The notes under the pieces were generated by a model. That model was not told the origin of the DNA and made no database searches. It was given only the letters and a program-made list of their open reading frames with translations. A DNA stretch of 42,163 nt, taken from contig CAMKEH010000011.1 in assembly GCA_946411515.1 (NCBI GenBank), forward strand, positions 1 to 42,163, written 5' to 3'. The position numbers and the translations under genes were made by a program. Positions 1 through 7,812 of the stretch are shown piece by piece (positions within the stretch are counted from its first letter, which is position 1; each line of letters opens with the position of its first letter). This stretch comes from an uncultured Clostridium sp. Its GTDB lineage: Bacteria > Bacillota > Clostridia > TANB77 > CAG-508.

Positions 1-2
1 CA

Positions 3-926
3 AGTTCATCATCTAAGTCATCAAGTTCAAGCTCATCATCTAAGTCATCAAGCTCAAGTTCATCATCTAAGTCATCAAGCTCAAGTTCATCATCAGATAA
101 AACTGTATCAGCAAATAAAATATCTGTATCACCTAGTAGATTAGTACTTGTTGCAGATGAGACAAAGCAATTAAAGGTAACTACTGAACCTGCAAACGCT
201 AACGTAGAAATAGAATGGTCTTCAAATAACAATTCATTAGTTACTGTAAACGATAAAGGAGTAATTACAGCTAAAACTTTATATAATGGCAAAGATCAAG
301 AAACAGCCACAATAACAGCAAAAGATAAAAACAGCGTAATTCAAGCAAATTGTATTGTAAGTGTAAGAAACATTACTATAGATAATACCTCTGTAACAAC
401 TCAAGTAGGAGGAACTGGAAAAATAGGTTTAAGAGTAAAAAAAGGTGCTACAGTTTCAGTAACAAGTAGTAAGCCTGATATTGTATCTGTAGTTAAAAAC
501 AATAATGAATTTCAATATAAAGCTATAGGTGTAGGAACTGCAACTATTACAGCAAAAACAACTATAGGAAATCATGAATATTCAGCAGTTTCAAGAATAA
601 CAGTTGTTAAACCAAGGTCAGGAGGAGGATCGTCAGGAGGAGGATCATCAACAGATTCAAGTGGATATAGTATTAAAATAAATAATGGTGCCGAATACGT
701 AGATTATCAATCAGACAGCACATTTACACTAAAAGCCACTGTAACACCAAAAAATGCAAAAATAACCTGGACATCATCAAATACTTCTGTAGCTTTTGTA
801 GATGGTACTGGTCAAGTAACCACTCATTTTACCGGTAGTGCAATAATAACAGCTGCTATAAAAGTAGATGGAAAAGTAAAAGCACAAGATACTATCAAAG
901 TAAATGTACTTAAAAGACGTCGTTAA
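3..926 (+). CDS. Ser-rich Ig-like (Big_2) surface protein, 5' end cut by window
   Basis: The frame is open from base 3 to a TAA at 924-926, giving 307 codons with no start in the window, so the N-terminus lies upstream. The visible part begins with about 30 residues of almost pure Ser with a Lys every nine residues, likely a flexible stalk. Three Ig-like modules follow: about residues 36-120 (KISVSPSRL, then WSSNNNSLVTV and GVITA, the classic Big_2 pattern), about 121-200, and, after a GGGSSGGGSS linker, about 218-304 (ITWTSSNTSVAFV). There is no C-terminal anchor; it ends in LKRRR. Bacterial Ig-like modules typically display or bind at the cell surface. The N-terminal part must be seen to say whether this is an adhesin, an enzyme or a dockerin carrier. 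A hairpin terminator follows at once. Confidence 0.8.
   Translation, partial: SSSSKSSSSSSSSKSSSSSSSSKSSSSSSSSDKTVSANKISVSPSRLVLVADETKQLKVTTEPANANVEIEWSSNNNSLVTVNDKGVITAKTLYNGKDQETATITAKDKNSVIQANCIVSVRNITIDNTSVTTQVGGTGKIGLRVKKGATVSVTSSKPDIVSVVKNNNEFQYKAIGVGTATITAKTTIGNHEYSAVSRITVVKPRSGGGSSGGGSSTDSSGYSIKINNGAEYVDYQSDSTFTLKATVTPKNAKITWTSSNTSVAFVDGTGQVTTHFTGSAIITAAIKVDGKVKAQDTIKVNVLKRRR
6..86 (+). repeat. 27-base tandem repeat, three copies, coding a Ser/Lys stalk
   Basis: Three 27-base units (6-32, 33-59, 60-86), each encoding nine residues with one Lys and eight Ser, and a partial fourth unit from 87. Copies 2 and 3 are identical; copy 1 differs at two third positions. The array may continue upstream of the window. 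Unit-length changes keep frame, so stalk length could vary between strains. Confidence 0.9.
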
Positions 927-943
927 TTATATAATACTAAATA

Positions 944-984
944 GTTGAGATGGAAAACTTTAAATATTTTCTGTCTCAACTTTT
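944..984 (+). terminator. Hairpin terminator after the Big_2 protein; copy 1 of a repeated palindrome
   Basis: Arms 944-957 and 967-980 pair over 14 bases with two G-U pairs, followed by TTTT. A close relative of the whole hairpin is at 42126-42162, so this is both a terminator and one copy of a dispersed element. Confidence 0.75.
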
Positions 985-1069
985 AATTTTTATAAAAATA
1001 TTTATTTAAAATGACATTTTATATTAGATAAAAATATTACTATCTAGATTAATATAAATAATGGATATA

Positions 1070-1097
1070 AAAAAGATAGGGTACTCCCTATCTTTTT
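1070..1097. terminator. Bidirectional terminator between convergent genes
   Basis: A perfect 12-base stem (AAAAAGATAGGG, loop TACT, CCCTATCTTTTT) with A and T tracts on both sides. It can end the minus-strand cohesin-like gene at 1150 and any read-through of the plus-strand Big_2 gene. Confidence 0.9.
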
Positions 1098-1149
1098 AGT
1101 TATAAATCATATTTTTATAATACATGTAGTTACCATATATACTAGAATT

Positions 1150-1923
1150 CTATACATTTTTCCATGTTTTATATTTTTTATAATATATATATGCAACAAC
1201 TATTAATGTAATAATAAGTATTACTATACCTGTTTCTACTATACCTGTAAATGGTAAAACTTTTCCACTTGTAGTGTTCTGAGTTATTAAATTTTTAACT
1301 GTGGTAGTATTATTTTCAACACTATTTTTACTAGTGTTATCTCTTTTTTGTTGATCTTCTTTTTTCTTATCATCTTCCTTTGAATCTTCATCTTCCTTTT
1401 GGTCTGGGTCTTCTTGACTATCTTCTTCGCCCTGTACTATTTTTAATTCTATTGATTTATCTTCTAATTCAAAGAAATTTTCTCCTTCCATAGTGAACTT
1501 TATTTTTGTTAAGTCAATTGTAGTATCTCCTAAAGTCGCATCAGAATTTGCTGTTACTTTTATTTTTGCAATTACTTGATCCTCTGAGCTTGGTAATAAA
1601 TCGCTTCTTGTCATTGTAAGATAATTTTCTATCATAGATGCTTTATTCCAATTTCCGTTATCATCACTTTCTACTGTTACATCAACTAAGCTATCATTAT
1701 AGTTTATTAATGTCTCAAATGAAAGAATTCCATCTTCAGCATTAATATTTTTTACCCTAAGTTCATAAATAACTTCTTCTCCTGCTTTTACTTCTGAATT
1801 TCCAGTTATATCTAAATCGCAAGTATAATTATTATCATCCGCAAATACTTTACAGTTAAAAAGTTGAACTATAAGTAATGTTATTATTATAATTAATGAT
1901 ATTTTAAATAATTTTTCTTTCAT
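1150..1923 (-). CDS. Sortase-anchored cohesin-like surface protein
   Basis: 257 residues: signal peptide at 1-28 (Lys-rich start, hydrophobic run, VFA-DD), a cohesin-like beta domain at about 33-163 (AGEEVIYELRVKNI, then DGILSFE, ENYLTMTR, SSEDQ), a highly charged Asp/Glu/Lys linker at 164-200, and a cell-wall sorting signal with LPFTG at 223-227, a membrane helix and a Lys/Tyr/Lys tail. Cohesins normally bind dockerins in cellulosomes or other cell-surface complexes, and LPXTG proteins are linked to peptidoglycan by sortase. No sortase or dockerin gene is in the window. It lies 35 bases downstream of a paralogue on the same strand, probably in one transcript. Cohesin assignment is by pattern; the binding partner is unknown. 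Confidence 0.8.
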   Translation of the reverse strand: MKEKLFKISLIIIITLLIVQLFNCKVFADDNNYTCDLDITGNSEVKAGEEVIYELRVKNINAEDGILSFETLINYNDSLVDVTVESDDNGNWNKASMIENYLTMTRSDLLPSSEDQVIAKIKVTANSDATLGDTTIDLTKIKFTMEGENFFELEDKSIELKIVQGEEDSQEDPDQKEDEDSKEDDKKKEDQQKRDNTSKNSVENNTTTVKNLITQNTTSGKVLPFTGIVETGIVILIITLIVVAYIYYKKYKTWKNV

Positions 1924-1958
1924 TGTTTTCTATCTCCTTTTATTATTAATTCTAAATA

Positions 1959-2645
1959 TTATTTTTCAACAATTTCAACAGTTGCAATTTGATCATCTAC
2001 GCTAAAAATTCTATCATTATCCATAGTAAACTTCATGTCCAAAAATGTTATGAATTGTTCTCCTATTTTTATATCTTCTTTAGCAGTAAATTCTAATTTA
2101 ATAATCATTTGATCTTCTGAATTTGGAGTTAAATCTTTTCTTGTCATTGTAAGATAATTTTCTATCATAGATGCTTGATTCCATCCAGAATCATTATCAT
2201 TTATAGTTTTACAAGTAAAAGCATTTGTATCATAATCTATATGTGTCTCAAACATAATTATACCATCTTCAGCTTTAATGTTAGCTACATTTAATGCATA
2301 AGTTACAGTCTCTCCAGCTTTTATTTCTGTTTTATCTCCATCAATAAATACATCACAACTATATCCTATTTCTTCCTCTTCATCTTGATATCCATTTTCT
2401 TCTTGTTGATCAGTTACATAATAACCTGTATTTTCATTATTTTTTCCTTCTTCTATTTTATCTTTAATATAAAAAATACATGTTACTATAAAAGCTGTTA
2501 CTATTATAACAATTATTCCATACCAAATTAACTTTTTAACAGAAATTTTAATTATACCTTTTTCAGTAGTTCTTCTGTCTTCTATTCTTCTTTCTGAAAC
2601 CCTTCTATCCGCTACTCTTCTATCTTTTGTTCTTCTATCCCCCAT
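1959..2645 (-). CDS. Membrane-anchored cohesin-like protein with Arg-rich DRR-repeat N-terminus
   Basis: 228 residues. The N-terminus (about 3-27) is five tandem five-residue units of the form D/E-R-R-x-x. A short linker, one membrane helix (about 39-62), an acidic segment, and then a cohesin-like domain (about 93-226) follow. That domain is clearly paralogous to the neighbour's (shared ENYLTMTR, SEDQ, KAGE and AEDGI patterns). There is no signal-peptidase site or LPXTG, so it looks like a single-pass protein with the basic repeats inside and the cohesin outside. First gene of a probable two-gene unit with the sortase-anchored paralogue. The role of the DRR repeats is unknown; binding to nucleic acid or anionic lipid is possible. 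Confidence 0.75.
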   Translation of the reverse strand: MGDRRTKDRRVADRRVSERRIEDRRTTEKGIIKISVKKLIWYGIIVIIVTAFIVTCIFYIKDKIEEGKNNENTGYYVTDQQEENGYQDEEEEIGYSCDVFIDGDKTEIKAGETVTYALNVANIKAEDGIIMFETHIDYDTNAFTCKTINDNDSGWNQASMIENYLTMTRKDLTPNSEDQMIIKLEFTAKEDIKIGEQFITFLDMKFTMDNDRIFSVDDQIATVEIVEK

Positions 2646-2790
2646 GTTTTTCTCCTTTATTATAATTATAACTATTTTATATCATATTTAAAATTTAATT
2701 TCAACATTTTTATATAATTTTTTATTATATTTTTATATAATTTTTTTATTATATTTTATTATATCCGTAAATAAATTTAATATTTAATAT

Positions 2791-2825
2791 AAAAAAATAG
2801 TTATAATTATTATAACTATTTTTTT
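2791..2825. terminator. Perfect 16-base-stem terminator
   Basis: Perfect inverted repeat: arms 2791-2806 and 2810-2825 with loop TTA, and A7/T7 at the ends. It lies just past the stop of the minus-strand beta-helix gene at 2843. The AT-only stretch 2706-2765 next to it is a degenerate ATATAATTTTTTATT-type tandem repeat with no visible gene. Confidence 0.85.
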
Positions 2826-2842
2826 ATATATAATTCGTTAAT

Positions 2843-3508
2843 CTATTGTTTTTTTGCAATCTCATTTTTATTTTTATAAATACTATTTTTAAAGATTATT
2901 CCTCTTACGGAAGATAGCGGATACACATTAGAGTTTTTTCCTATTACACTTCCCGGATTTAAAACACTTCCACATCCCACTTCTACTTCATCACCTATCA
3001 TTGCTCCAATTTTTTTTAATCCTGTTTCAATTTTTTGTTCTCCATTTTTTATAACTACTCGCGTTTTATCTGATTTAACATTTGAAGTAATTGATCCTGC
3101 TCCCATATGAGCTTTATAACCTAAAATAGAATCCCCGACATAATTATAATGTGGCACTTGTACGTTGTTAAATAATATTACATTTTTTAATTCTGTAGAA
3201 TTACCAACAACAGCATTTTTGCCTACAATAGCTTTTCCTCTTATAAATGCACAATGTCTTATTTCAGCATTTTCATCAATTATCGCAGGACCTGCAATAT
3301 ATGCAGTAGGAGCTACTTTTGCTGTTTTTGCAATCCAAATATCTTCTCCTATTTTATTGTATTTATATTCATCTAATGTTTTTCCAAGCTCTAATATAAA
3401 GTCTGAAATCTTAGGTAATGCTTCCCACGGATATGTGACACCTTCTAATAAATCTTTTGCAATTGTTTCTTTTAAATTATATAAATTACAAACTTTACAA
3501 TCTTCCAT
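2843..3508 (-). CDS. Left-handed beta-helix hexapeptide protein (GlmU C-terminal-like)
   Basis: 221 residues. A short N-terminal helix region (1-45) with CKVC is followed by hexapeptide turns of a left-handed beta helix from about residue 58 to 205 (IAKTAKVAPTAYIAGPAII, IRHCAFIRGKAIVGKNAVVG, IGAMIGDEVEVGCGSVLNPG). This resembles the C-terminal half of GlmU and sugar-nucleotide acyltransferases. It starts 17 bases after the stop of the UDPGP-type pyrophosphorylase on the same strand, so the two are probably co-transcribed and could act together on an amino-sugar nucleotide. The acyl donor and true substrate cannot be read from the sequence; some relatives are annotated as UDP-GlcNAc pyrophosphorylase although no nucleotidyltransferase domain is present here. 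Confidence 0.75.
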   Translation of the reverse strand: MEDCKVCNLYNLKETIAKDLLEGVTYPWEALPKISDFILELGKTLDEYKYNKIGEDIWIAKTAKVAPTAYIAGPAIIDENAEIRHCAFIRGKAIVGKNAVVGNSTELKNVILFNNVQVPHYNYVGDSILGYKAHMGAGSITSNVKSDKTRVVIKNGEQKIETGLKKIGAMIGDEVEVGCGSVLNPGSVIGKNSNVYPLSSVRGIIFKNSIYKNKNEIAKKQ

Positions 3509-3525
3509 TTATAATCCTCACTATA

Positions 3526-4779
3526 CTAATTATTTTTTAACTTATTCCAATATTTTTCGTATAACTCTTTTGCTGTCTTTGGACTATCTGCACCTTCTTT
3601 GTTTTTTACTGGTGCAAATTCTTCCTCTCTTTTTACTCTTAATATTCCCATATCATCAAAAAATTCAAATGCATCAAATATAAATGATTCAAATTTATAA
3701 CAATTTGGACTTTCTGGAATTATTTCCTTCATATTTTCATCTAAGTATGAATTTTTTTTGAATGCACTATGATATATTAGTGTTTCATTACTTATTTTTT
3801 CAAAAGCATCAATAGTATATAAATGACACATTATATTAGATTCACCATATCTTAATTCTCCATTTTCATCTACTTCTTCTGCCATTTTTTCTGGTAATTC
3901 AGCATATTCAATAATTTTAGGGTGTCCATTTATTTTACAAAAAGCTCCTACTTTTTCATGAGGATTTGCTTTAACAACTGACTTAGAGGCTATTTTAAAT
4001 CCTAAATCTTTAGTCATTCCAAGTAAAGTTACATCTACCATTTTTAATAATACATTATCTACTCCACCAACAAAAATCCATTTAATTCCCTTTTCTTTCA
4101 TGTCTGCTAAACATCCGCTTGACCTTAAAGATGAATATGTACCACCATTTCCATCTGATGCTTCTTTTATTTTGTAATCTTTGCTTATTAATAATTTACC
4201 TTCTGTATTAATTAGTGGCATTTCATTTTGAACAAATATTGTAACATTATTTTTATCATAACCAAAATAATTATTTTTCTCTAAAAATTCTACAGTCTCT
4301 TTATTATTCTCCTTACTTGTCATTATGTACCATGGAATTGTAGTATCATATTTCTTATTTGCTTCCTTTAAATTTTCAGTTAGTATTTCAAATAAATATT
4401 TTCCTTTACCATACACATCTAATTTAAACGTACCTTTTGGCCCAGTATGTCCTAATCTTGTTCCTTGTCCTCCTGCCATTGTAATTACTGCATACTCACC
4501 ATTTTGAATTGTTTTTCTTCCTATTTCATCCCATTTTTCTTTTTGGTCTCTACTTAATTTTTCTTTATCAAAGTATGAAATTGCTTCTATTTTATTTTCC
4601 TTAATTTCTATTTCTTTTTTTGTATTATCATATAATTCCATGATCTGATGAAAATCAATATTATTTATTTGGTCAATAAGTTCTTGTTTTTTTTCACCTT
4701 CTAATTTATTTAATAAATCTATGATATGTGTTTGATTATATTCTTCTAATAAGCTTATTATATCTTGAGTTTTATCCAT
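3526..4779 (-). CDS. UDPGP-family (UAP1-like) UDP-sugar pyrophosphorylase
   Basis: 417 residues. The nucleotide-binding signature MAGGQGTRLG is at 101-110, followed by GPKGTF, as in eukaryote-type UDP-N-acetylhexosamine and UDP-sugar pyrophosphorylases. Other conserved patches are the DGNGG stretch and GGVDNVL near the middle. The family joins UTP and a sugar-1-phosphate to give UDP-sugar and pyrophosphate, in the cytoplasm, for cell-wall or exopolysaccharide precursors. The N-terminal 90 residues are the usual helical extension. It leads a two-gene unit with the beta-helix protein downstream. Whether it prefers GlcNAc-1-P, GalNAc-1-P or glucose-1-P cannot be decided from sequence. Confidence 0.85.
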   Translation of the reverse strand: MDKTQDIISLLEEYNQTHIIDLLNKLEGEKKQELIDQINNIDFHQIMELYDNTKKEIEIKENKIEAISYFDKEKLSRDQKEKWDEIGRKTIQNGEYAVITMAGGQGTRLGHTGPKGTFKLDVYGKGKYLFEILTENLKEANKKYDTTIPWYIMTSKENNKETVEFLEKNNYFGYDKNNVTIFVQNEMPLINTEGKLLISKDYKIKEASDGNGGTYSSLRSSGCLADMKEKGIKWIFVGGVDNVLLKMVDVTLLGMTKDLGFKIASKSVVKANPHEKVGAFCKINGHPKIIEYAELPEKMAEEVDENGELRYGESNIMCHLYTIDAFEKISNETLIYHSAFKKNSYLDENMKEIIPESPNCYKFESFIFDAFEFFDDMGILRVKREEEFAPVKNKEGADSPKTAKELYEKYWNKLKNN

Positions 4780-4895
4780 TTTTGCTTCATTCCTTCCTGT
4801 TTATAAATTATATTTATTATATGAATTTCTTTGTAATGTTGTTATTTTATCACATATCTTTTTTATTAGCAAGTTTTAATTTTTATTTAAAACTT

Positions 4896-4924
4896 GTCAT
4901 ATTAATGATAATTTCCCAATATAT
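4896..4924 (+). promoter_or_regulatory. Possible sigma-E promoter of spoIVA
   Basis: GTCATATT at 4896-4903 matches the sigma-E -35 pattern (GKMATATT) completely. 13 bases later CAATATAT (4917-4924) is only a partial match to the -10 pattern CATACANT. It lies about 55 bases before spoIVA, which sigma-E controls in Bacillus and Clostridia. The -10 match is weak, so this is tentative. Confidence 0.35.
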
Positions 4925-4979
4925 ATTAACTAAAGTAATTTTGTACAAACATTTTCTTGAAATCAAAGGAGGTATATAG

Positions 4980-6458
4980 ATGGAAAATACAAGATTGTAT
5001 CAAGACATCGCAAACAGAACTGATGGTGATATTTATGTAGGAGTAGTCGGTCCAGTAAGAACCGGTAAATCTACTTTTATAAAAAGATTTATGGACTTAC
5101 TTGTTATTCCTAATATTGATAACACTTATAAAAAAGAGAGAGCAAAAGATGAATTGCCTCAAAGTGCTGGTGGCAAGACAATTATGACTACAGAACCTAA
5201 ATTTGTACCTAATGAAGCAATTGAAATAACTTTAGATAACAATTTAAAATTTAAAACTAGACTTGTTGATTGTGTTGGTTATTTAGTAGATAATGCAATT
5301 GGATATTTAGAAGATGATATGCCAAGAATGGTAAAAACACCTTGGTCTTCTGAAGAAATTCCTTTTGAAACAGCTGCTGAAATTGGAACAAAAAAAGTAA
5401 TTGAAGAACATTCAACTATTGGAATATTAGTTACAACAGATGGAACTGTTACTGATATTCCAAGAAGAGATTATGTTCAAGCAGAGGAACGTGTAGTTTC
5501 TGAATTAAAGGCTTTAAACAAACCTTTTATAATAATTTTAAACTCTGCAGACCCTAACTCTGATTACACTCAAGAACTAGCAAGAACATTATCTGAAAAA
5601 TATAATACTCCTGTGCTACCAACTAATTGTGAATACTTATCAATCGATGATATAAACAATATGTTTTCTAAAGTTTTATACGAATTTCCAGTAGAACAAA
5701 TTCAAATTAAATTTCCAAGATGGATTGATGGTTTAGATTTTTCTCATCCATTAAAAGCTGAATTGTTTAATGAAATTAAAGAAGCATTTGAACCAGCAAA
5801 TGTTTTAAAAGATGTATCTTCTTGTGCCAATTCTATTAAACAAACAGATATAATATCTAATACTTCTATTTCTGATATTCAACTAGGCTCTGGAAATGTC
5901 AATATAGAAATCTCTTTAAAAGAAGAATTATTTTACAATGTACTTTCTGAGATTACTGGAGTTAATGTTACAAATGAAGGTGATTTATTCCGTATTATTT
6001 CTGAGTTATCAACCACTCAGAAAAAATATAATAAAATATCTTACGCATTAGATGAAGTTAATCGTAAAGGTTATGGAATTGTCACTCCTACTATGGATGA
6101 ACTAATTTTAGAAGAACCTGAAATGGTTAAGCAAGGTTCTAGATTTGGTGTTAAATTAAAGGCAACTGCTCCTTCTATCCACCTAATAAAAACAAATGTA
6201 GAAACAGAAGTATCTCCTATTGTTGGCTCTGAAAAACAATCTGAAGAACTTGTAAATTATTTACTTTCTGAATTTGAAAGTGATCCTAAAAAGATATGGG
6301 AATCTAATATATTTGGAAAGAGCTTACATGAACTTGTAAATGAAGGCTTACAAACCAAGCTTTCAAAGATGCCTGAAGATGCTCAAATCAAACTTCAAGA
6401 AACTCTAGAGCGAATTGTTAATGAAGGTAGTGGTGGACTAATTTGTATTATTTTATAA
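4980..6458 (+). CDS. spoIVA: Stage IV sporulation protein A (spore coat morphogenetic ATPase)
   Basis: 492 residues, full length for SpoIVA. The start is MENTRLYQDI with a Walker A motif GPVRTGKST at 24-32, in a TRAFAC-like ATPase domain. The conserved C-terminal end (EGSGGLICIIL) is the part that meets SpoVM on the forespore membrane. SpoIVA polymerises with ATP hydrolysis around the forespore and forms the base of the spore coat; it is made in the mother cell. A strong AAAGGAGG ribosome site sits 6 bases before the ATG. It stands alone, divergent from the UDPGP gene and ended by a strong terminator. It is one of the best proofs that this organism makes endospores. Confidence 0.97.
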   Translation: MENTRLYQDIANRTDGDIYVGVVGPVRTGKSTFIKRFMDLLVIPNIDNTYKKERAKDELPQSAGGKTIMTTEPKFVPNEAIEITLDNNLKFKTRLVDCVGYLVDNAIGYLEDDMPRMVKTPWSSEEIPFETAAEIGTKKVIEEHSTIGILVTTDGTVTDIPRRDYVQAEERVVSELKALNKPFIIILNSADPNSDYTQELARTLSEKYNTPVLPTNCEYLSIDDINNMFSKVLYEFPVEQIQIKFPRWIDGLDFSHPLKAELFNEIKEAFEPANVLKDVSSCANSIKQTDIISNTSISDIQLGSGNVNIEISLKEELFYNVLSEITGVNVTNEGDLFRIISELSTTQKKYNKISYALDEVNRKGYGIVTPTMDELILEEPEMVKQGSRFGVKLKATAPSIHLIKTNVETEVSPIVGSEKQSEELVNYLLSEFESDPKKIWESNIFGKSLHELVNEGLQTKLSKMPEDAQIKLQETLERIVNEGSGGLICIIL

Positions 6459-6514
6459 TATATTATTGAAATTAGCACAATTTCTAATAATTTTTATTAT
6501 AAACTTTTAGCTAT

Positions 6515-6556
6515 AAAAAGCTGCTAGATTTTTATTTGAAATTCTAGCAGCTTTTT
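6515..6556. terminator. Bidirectional terminator between spoIVA and the transglutaminase-like gene
   Basis: A perfect 14-base stem, AAAAAGCTGCTAGA (6515-6528) with TCTAGCAGCTTTTT (6543-6556), with A and T tracts on either side. A weaker hairpin with a T-rich tail lies just upstream at 6461-6498. Confidence 0.9.
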
Positions 6557-6570
6557 ACCATTTATCTTTT

Positions 6571-7695
6571 TTAATTATAATCTACACTACTAATTGTAGG
6601 ATAATTAAATACTTTTCCATTTGGAGTAAATTGGCCATTCGGAATATGGTCTTGGTTAAAAGAACTTGAACCTTTTAAGAAATACTTATATTTAGATTCG
6701 TTTGTTACTCTTCCTCCCCCATATACAACAGGATCATCCCAAGTTGCATCTATTGCATACCATTTGCCACTTAATTGTACATAATTCCAAGCATGGTTTT
6801 CAGTTTGTCCATTTGAATTAGTTCCTTCACCCATAATCATAACACATGGTATTTTTAATTCATCCATTAAATATTTAAAAGATCTTGCATAACCTTCACA
6901 TACACATGTTTTATTTACTAAAGCTCCATAAATATTATATATATTAGGTCTTGAGATTGAAGTATCATACTCTAAATTATCTACCAAATAATCGTGAACC
7001 ATTTTTATATCTTGATATGTATTTCCTGTTTTTTTTGAAATTATTTGATTTTTGATCTGTTCAACTTGTGATACGCTACTTTCCACTTGTGCTTTTGAAG
7101 AAAAATCATCTGAGAAATAGTTTCCTTGACTTCCACTACTTATATATACATTATATTTTTTACCACTAATTGAAGTTGTAGTTTCTATATTTAAATACAT
7201 TTTATTAGGATTTAAATAAAACACTTCTGGATTATCATAATTATAAGCTTCAAATGCAGATTGATATATTTTCCCTAATTCATCCTGTCCATTATCTTTA
7301 TTTAATACACTTGTAAAAGAATCTCCTAATTCAATTTTATAATTTCCAGATTTCATATTTTCTTTATTTGACTCAAAAGCTTTATATATTGTTTGTGAAT
7401 TACTATCTAGTTGATTATAAAAATATTTATTAACAGTAACATTACTATAATCAACATTTCTCCTTGTATTACTATCTTCGATAGAATCCAAAGGATTTTC
7501 TATTACTTTTGGAGTTTCTATATTTTTATCTACTGTATCTTGAATATCTGAAATCACAGTTTGGAAGTCTTCAGGAATTATATCTGTTTCAATAGATTTT
7601 ATTTCTCCAAAAATCATCATTCCAAAAATTCCAATAACTCCTAATATAAGAATTATAATTATTATCATAATAAAACTTGTAAATTTACTTTTCAT
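6571..7695 (-). CDS. Membrane-anchored transglutaminase-like protein
   Basis: 374 residues. A single N-terminal membrane helix (about 8-30) anchors an extracellular protein. The transglutaminase-like core has a complete Cys-His-Asp triad: Cys266 in CVCEGYA, His301 in ENHAWN, Asp316 in YAIDATWDDP. Bacterial members of this superfamily act as proteases, peptidoglycan-associated enzymes or crosslinkers; the reaction cannot be told from the triad alone. The 90-200 region is a less conserved N-terminal domain. It is convergent with spoIVA and separated by a terminator; no operon partner is present. A spore or envelope role is possible from location but not proven. Confidence 0.85.
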   Translation of the reverse strand: MKSKFTSFIMIIIIILILGVIGIFGMMIFGEIKSIETDIIPEDFQTVISDIQDTVDKNIETPKVIENPLDSIEDSNTRRNVDYSNVTVNKYFYNQLDSNSQTIYKAFESNKENMKSGNYKIELGDSFTSVLNKDNGQDELGKIYQSAFEAYNYDNPEVFYLNPNKMYLNIETTTSISGKKYNVYISSGSQGNYFSDDFSSKAQVESSVSQVEQIKNQIISKKTGNTYQDIKMVHDYLVDNLEYDTSISRPNIYNIYGALVNKTCVCEGYARSFKYLMDELKIPCVMIMGEGTNSNGQTENHAWNYVQLSGKWYAIDATWDDPVVYGGGRVTNESKYKYFLKGSSSFNQDHIPNGQFTPNGKVFNYPTISSVDYN

Positions 7696-7747
7696 TTTTT
7701 CATTTTCCCTTCTTTTTTATTATAGCATTTTTTTATATATAAAACTA

Positions 7748-7777
7748 GTATATTTTTCAAAGTTTTACGAAATAATA
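7748..7777 (+). promoter_or_regulatory. Possible sigma-G promoter of the ger operon
   Basis: GTATA (7748-7752) fits the sigma-G -35 pattern gHATR. After 18 bases AATAATA (7771-7777) fits six of seven positions of CATnHTA. It lies 35 bases before the first ger gene. Germinant receptor operons are forespore-expressed under sigma-G in known spore formers, so the match makes sense, but such short patterns occur by chance in AT-rich DNA. Confidence 0.4.
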
Positions 7778-7812
7778 TAAGAAATATTATCCAAAATAAA
7801 TGGAGAAAATTT

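Noticed and set aside
6..86. CRISPR array
   Set aside because: The repeats are contiguous with no unique spacers and are in frame in a coding region.
3165..3683. Plus-strand open frame across the beta-helix and UDPGP genes
   Set aside because: It is antisense to two well-supported genes, has no ribosome site, and its hydrophobic composition is the usual shadow of AT-rich coding DNA.
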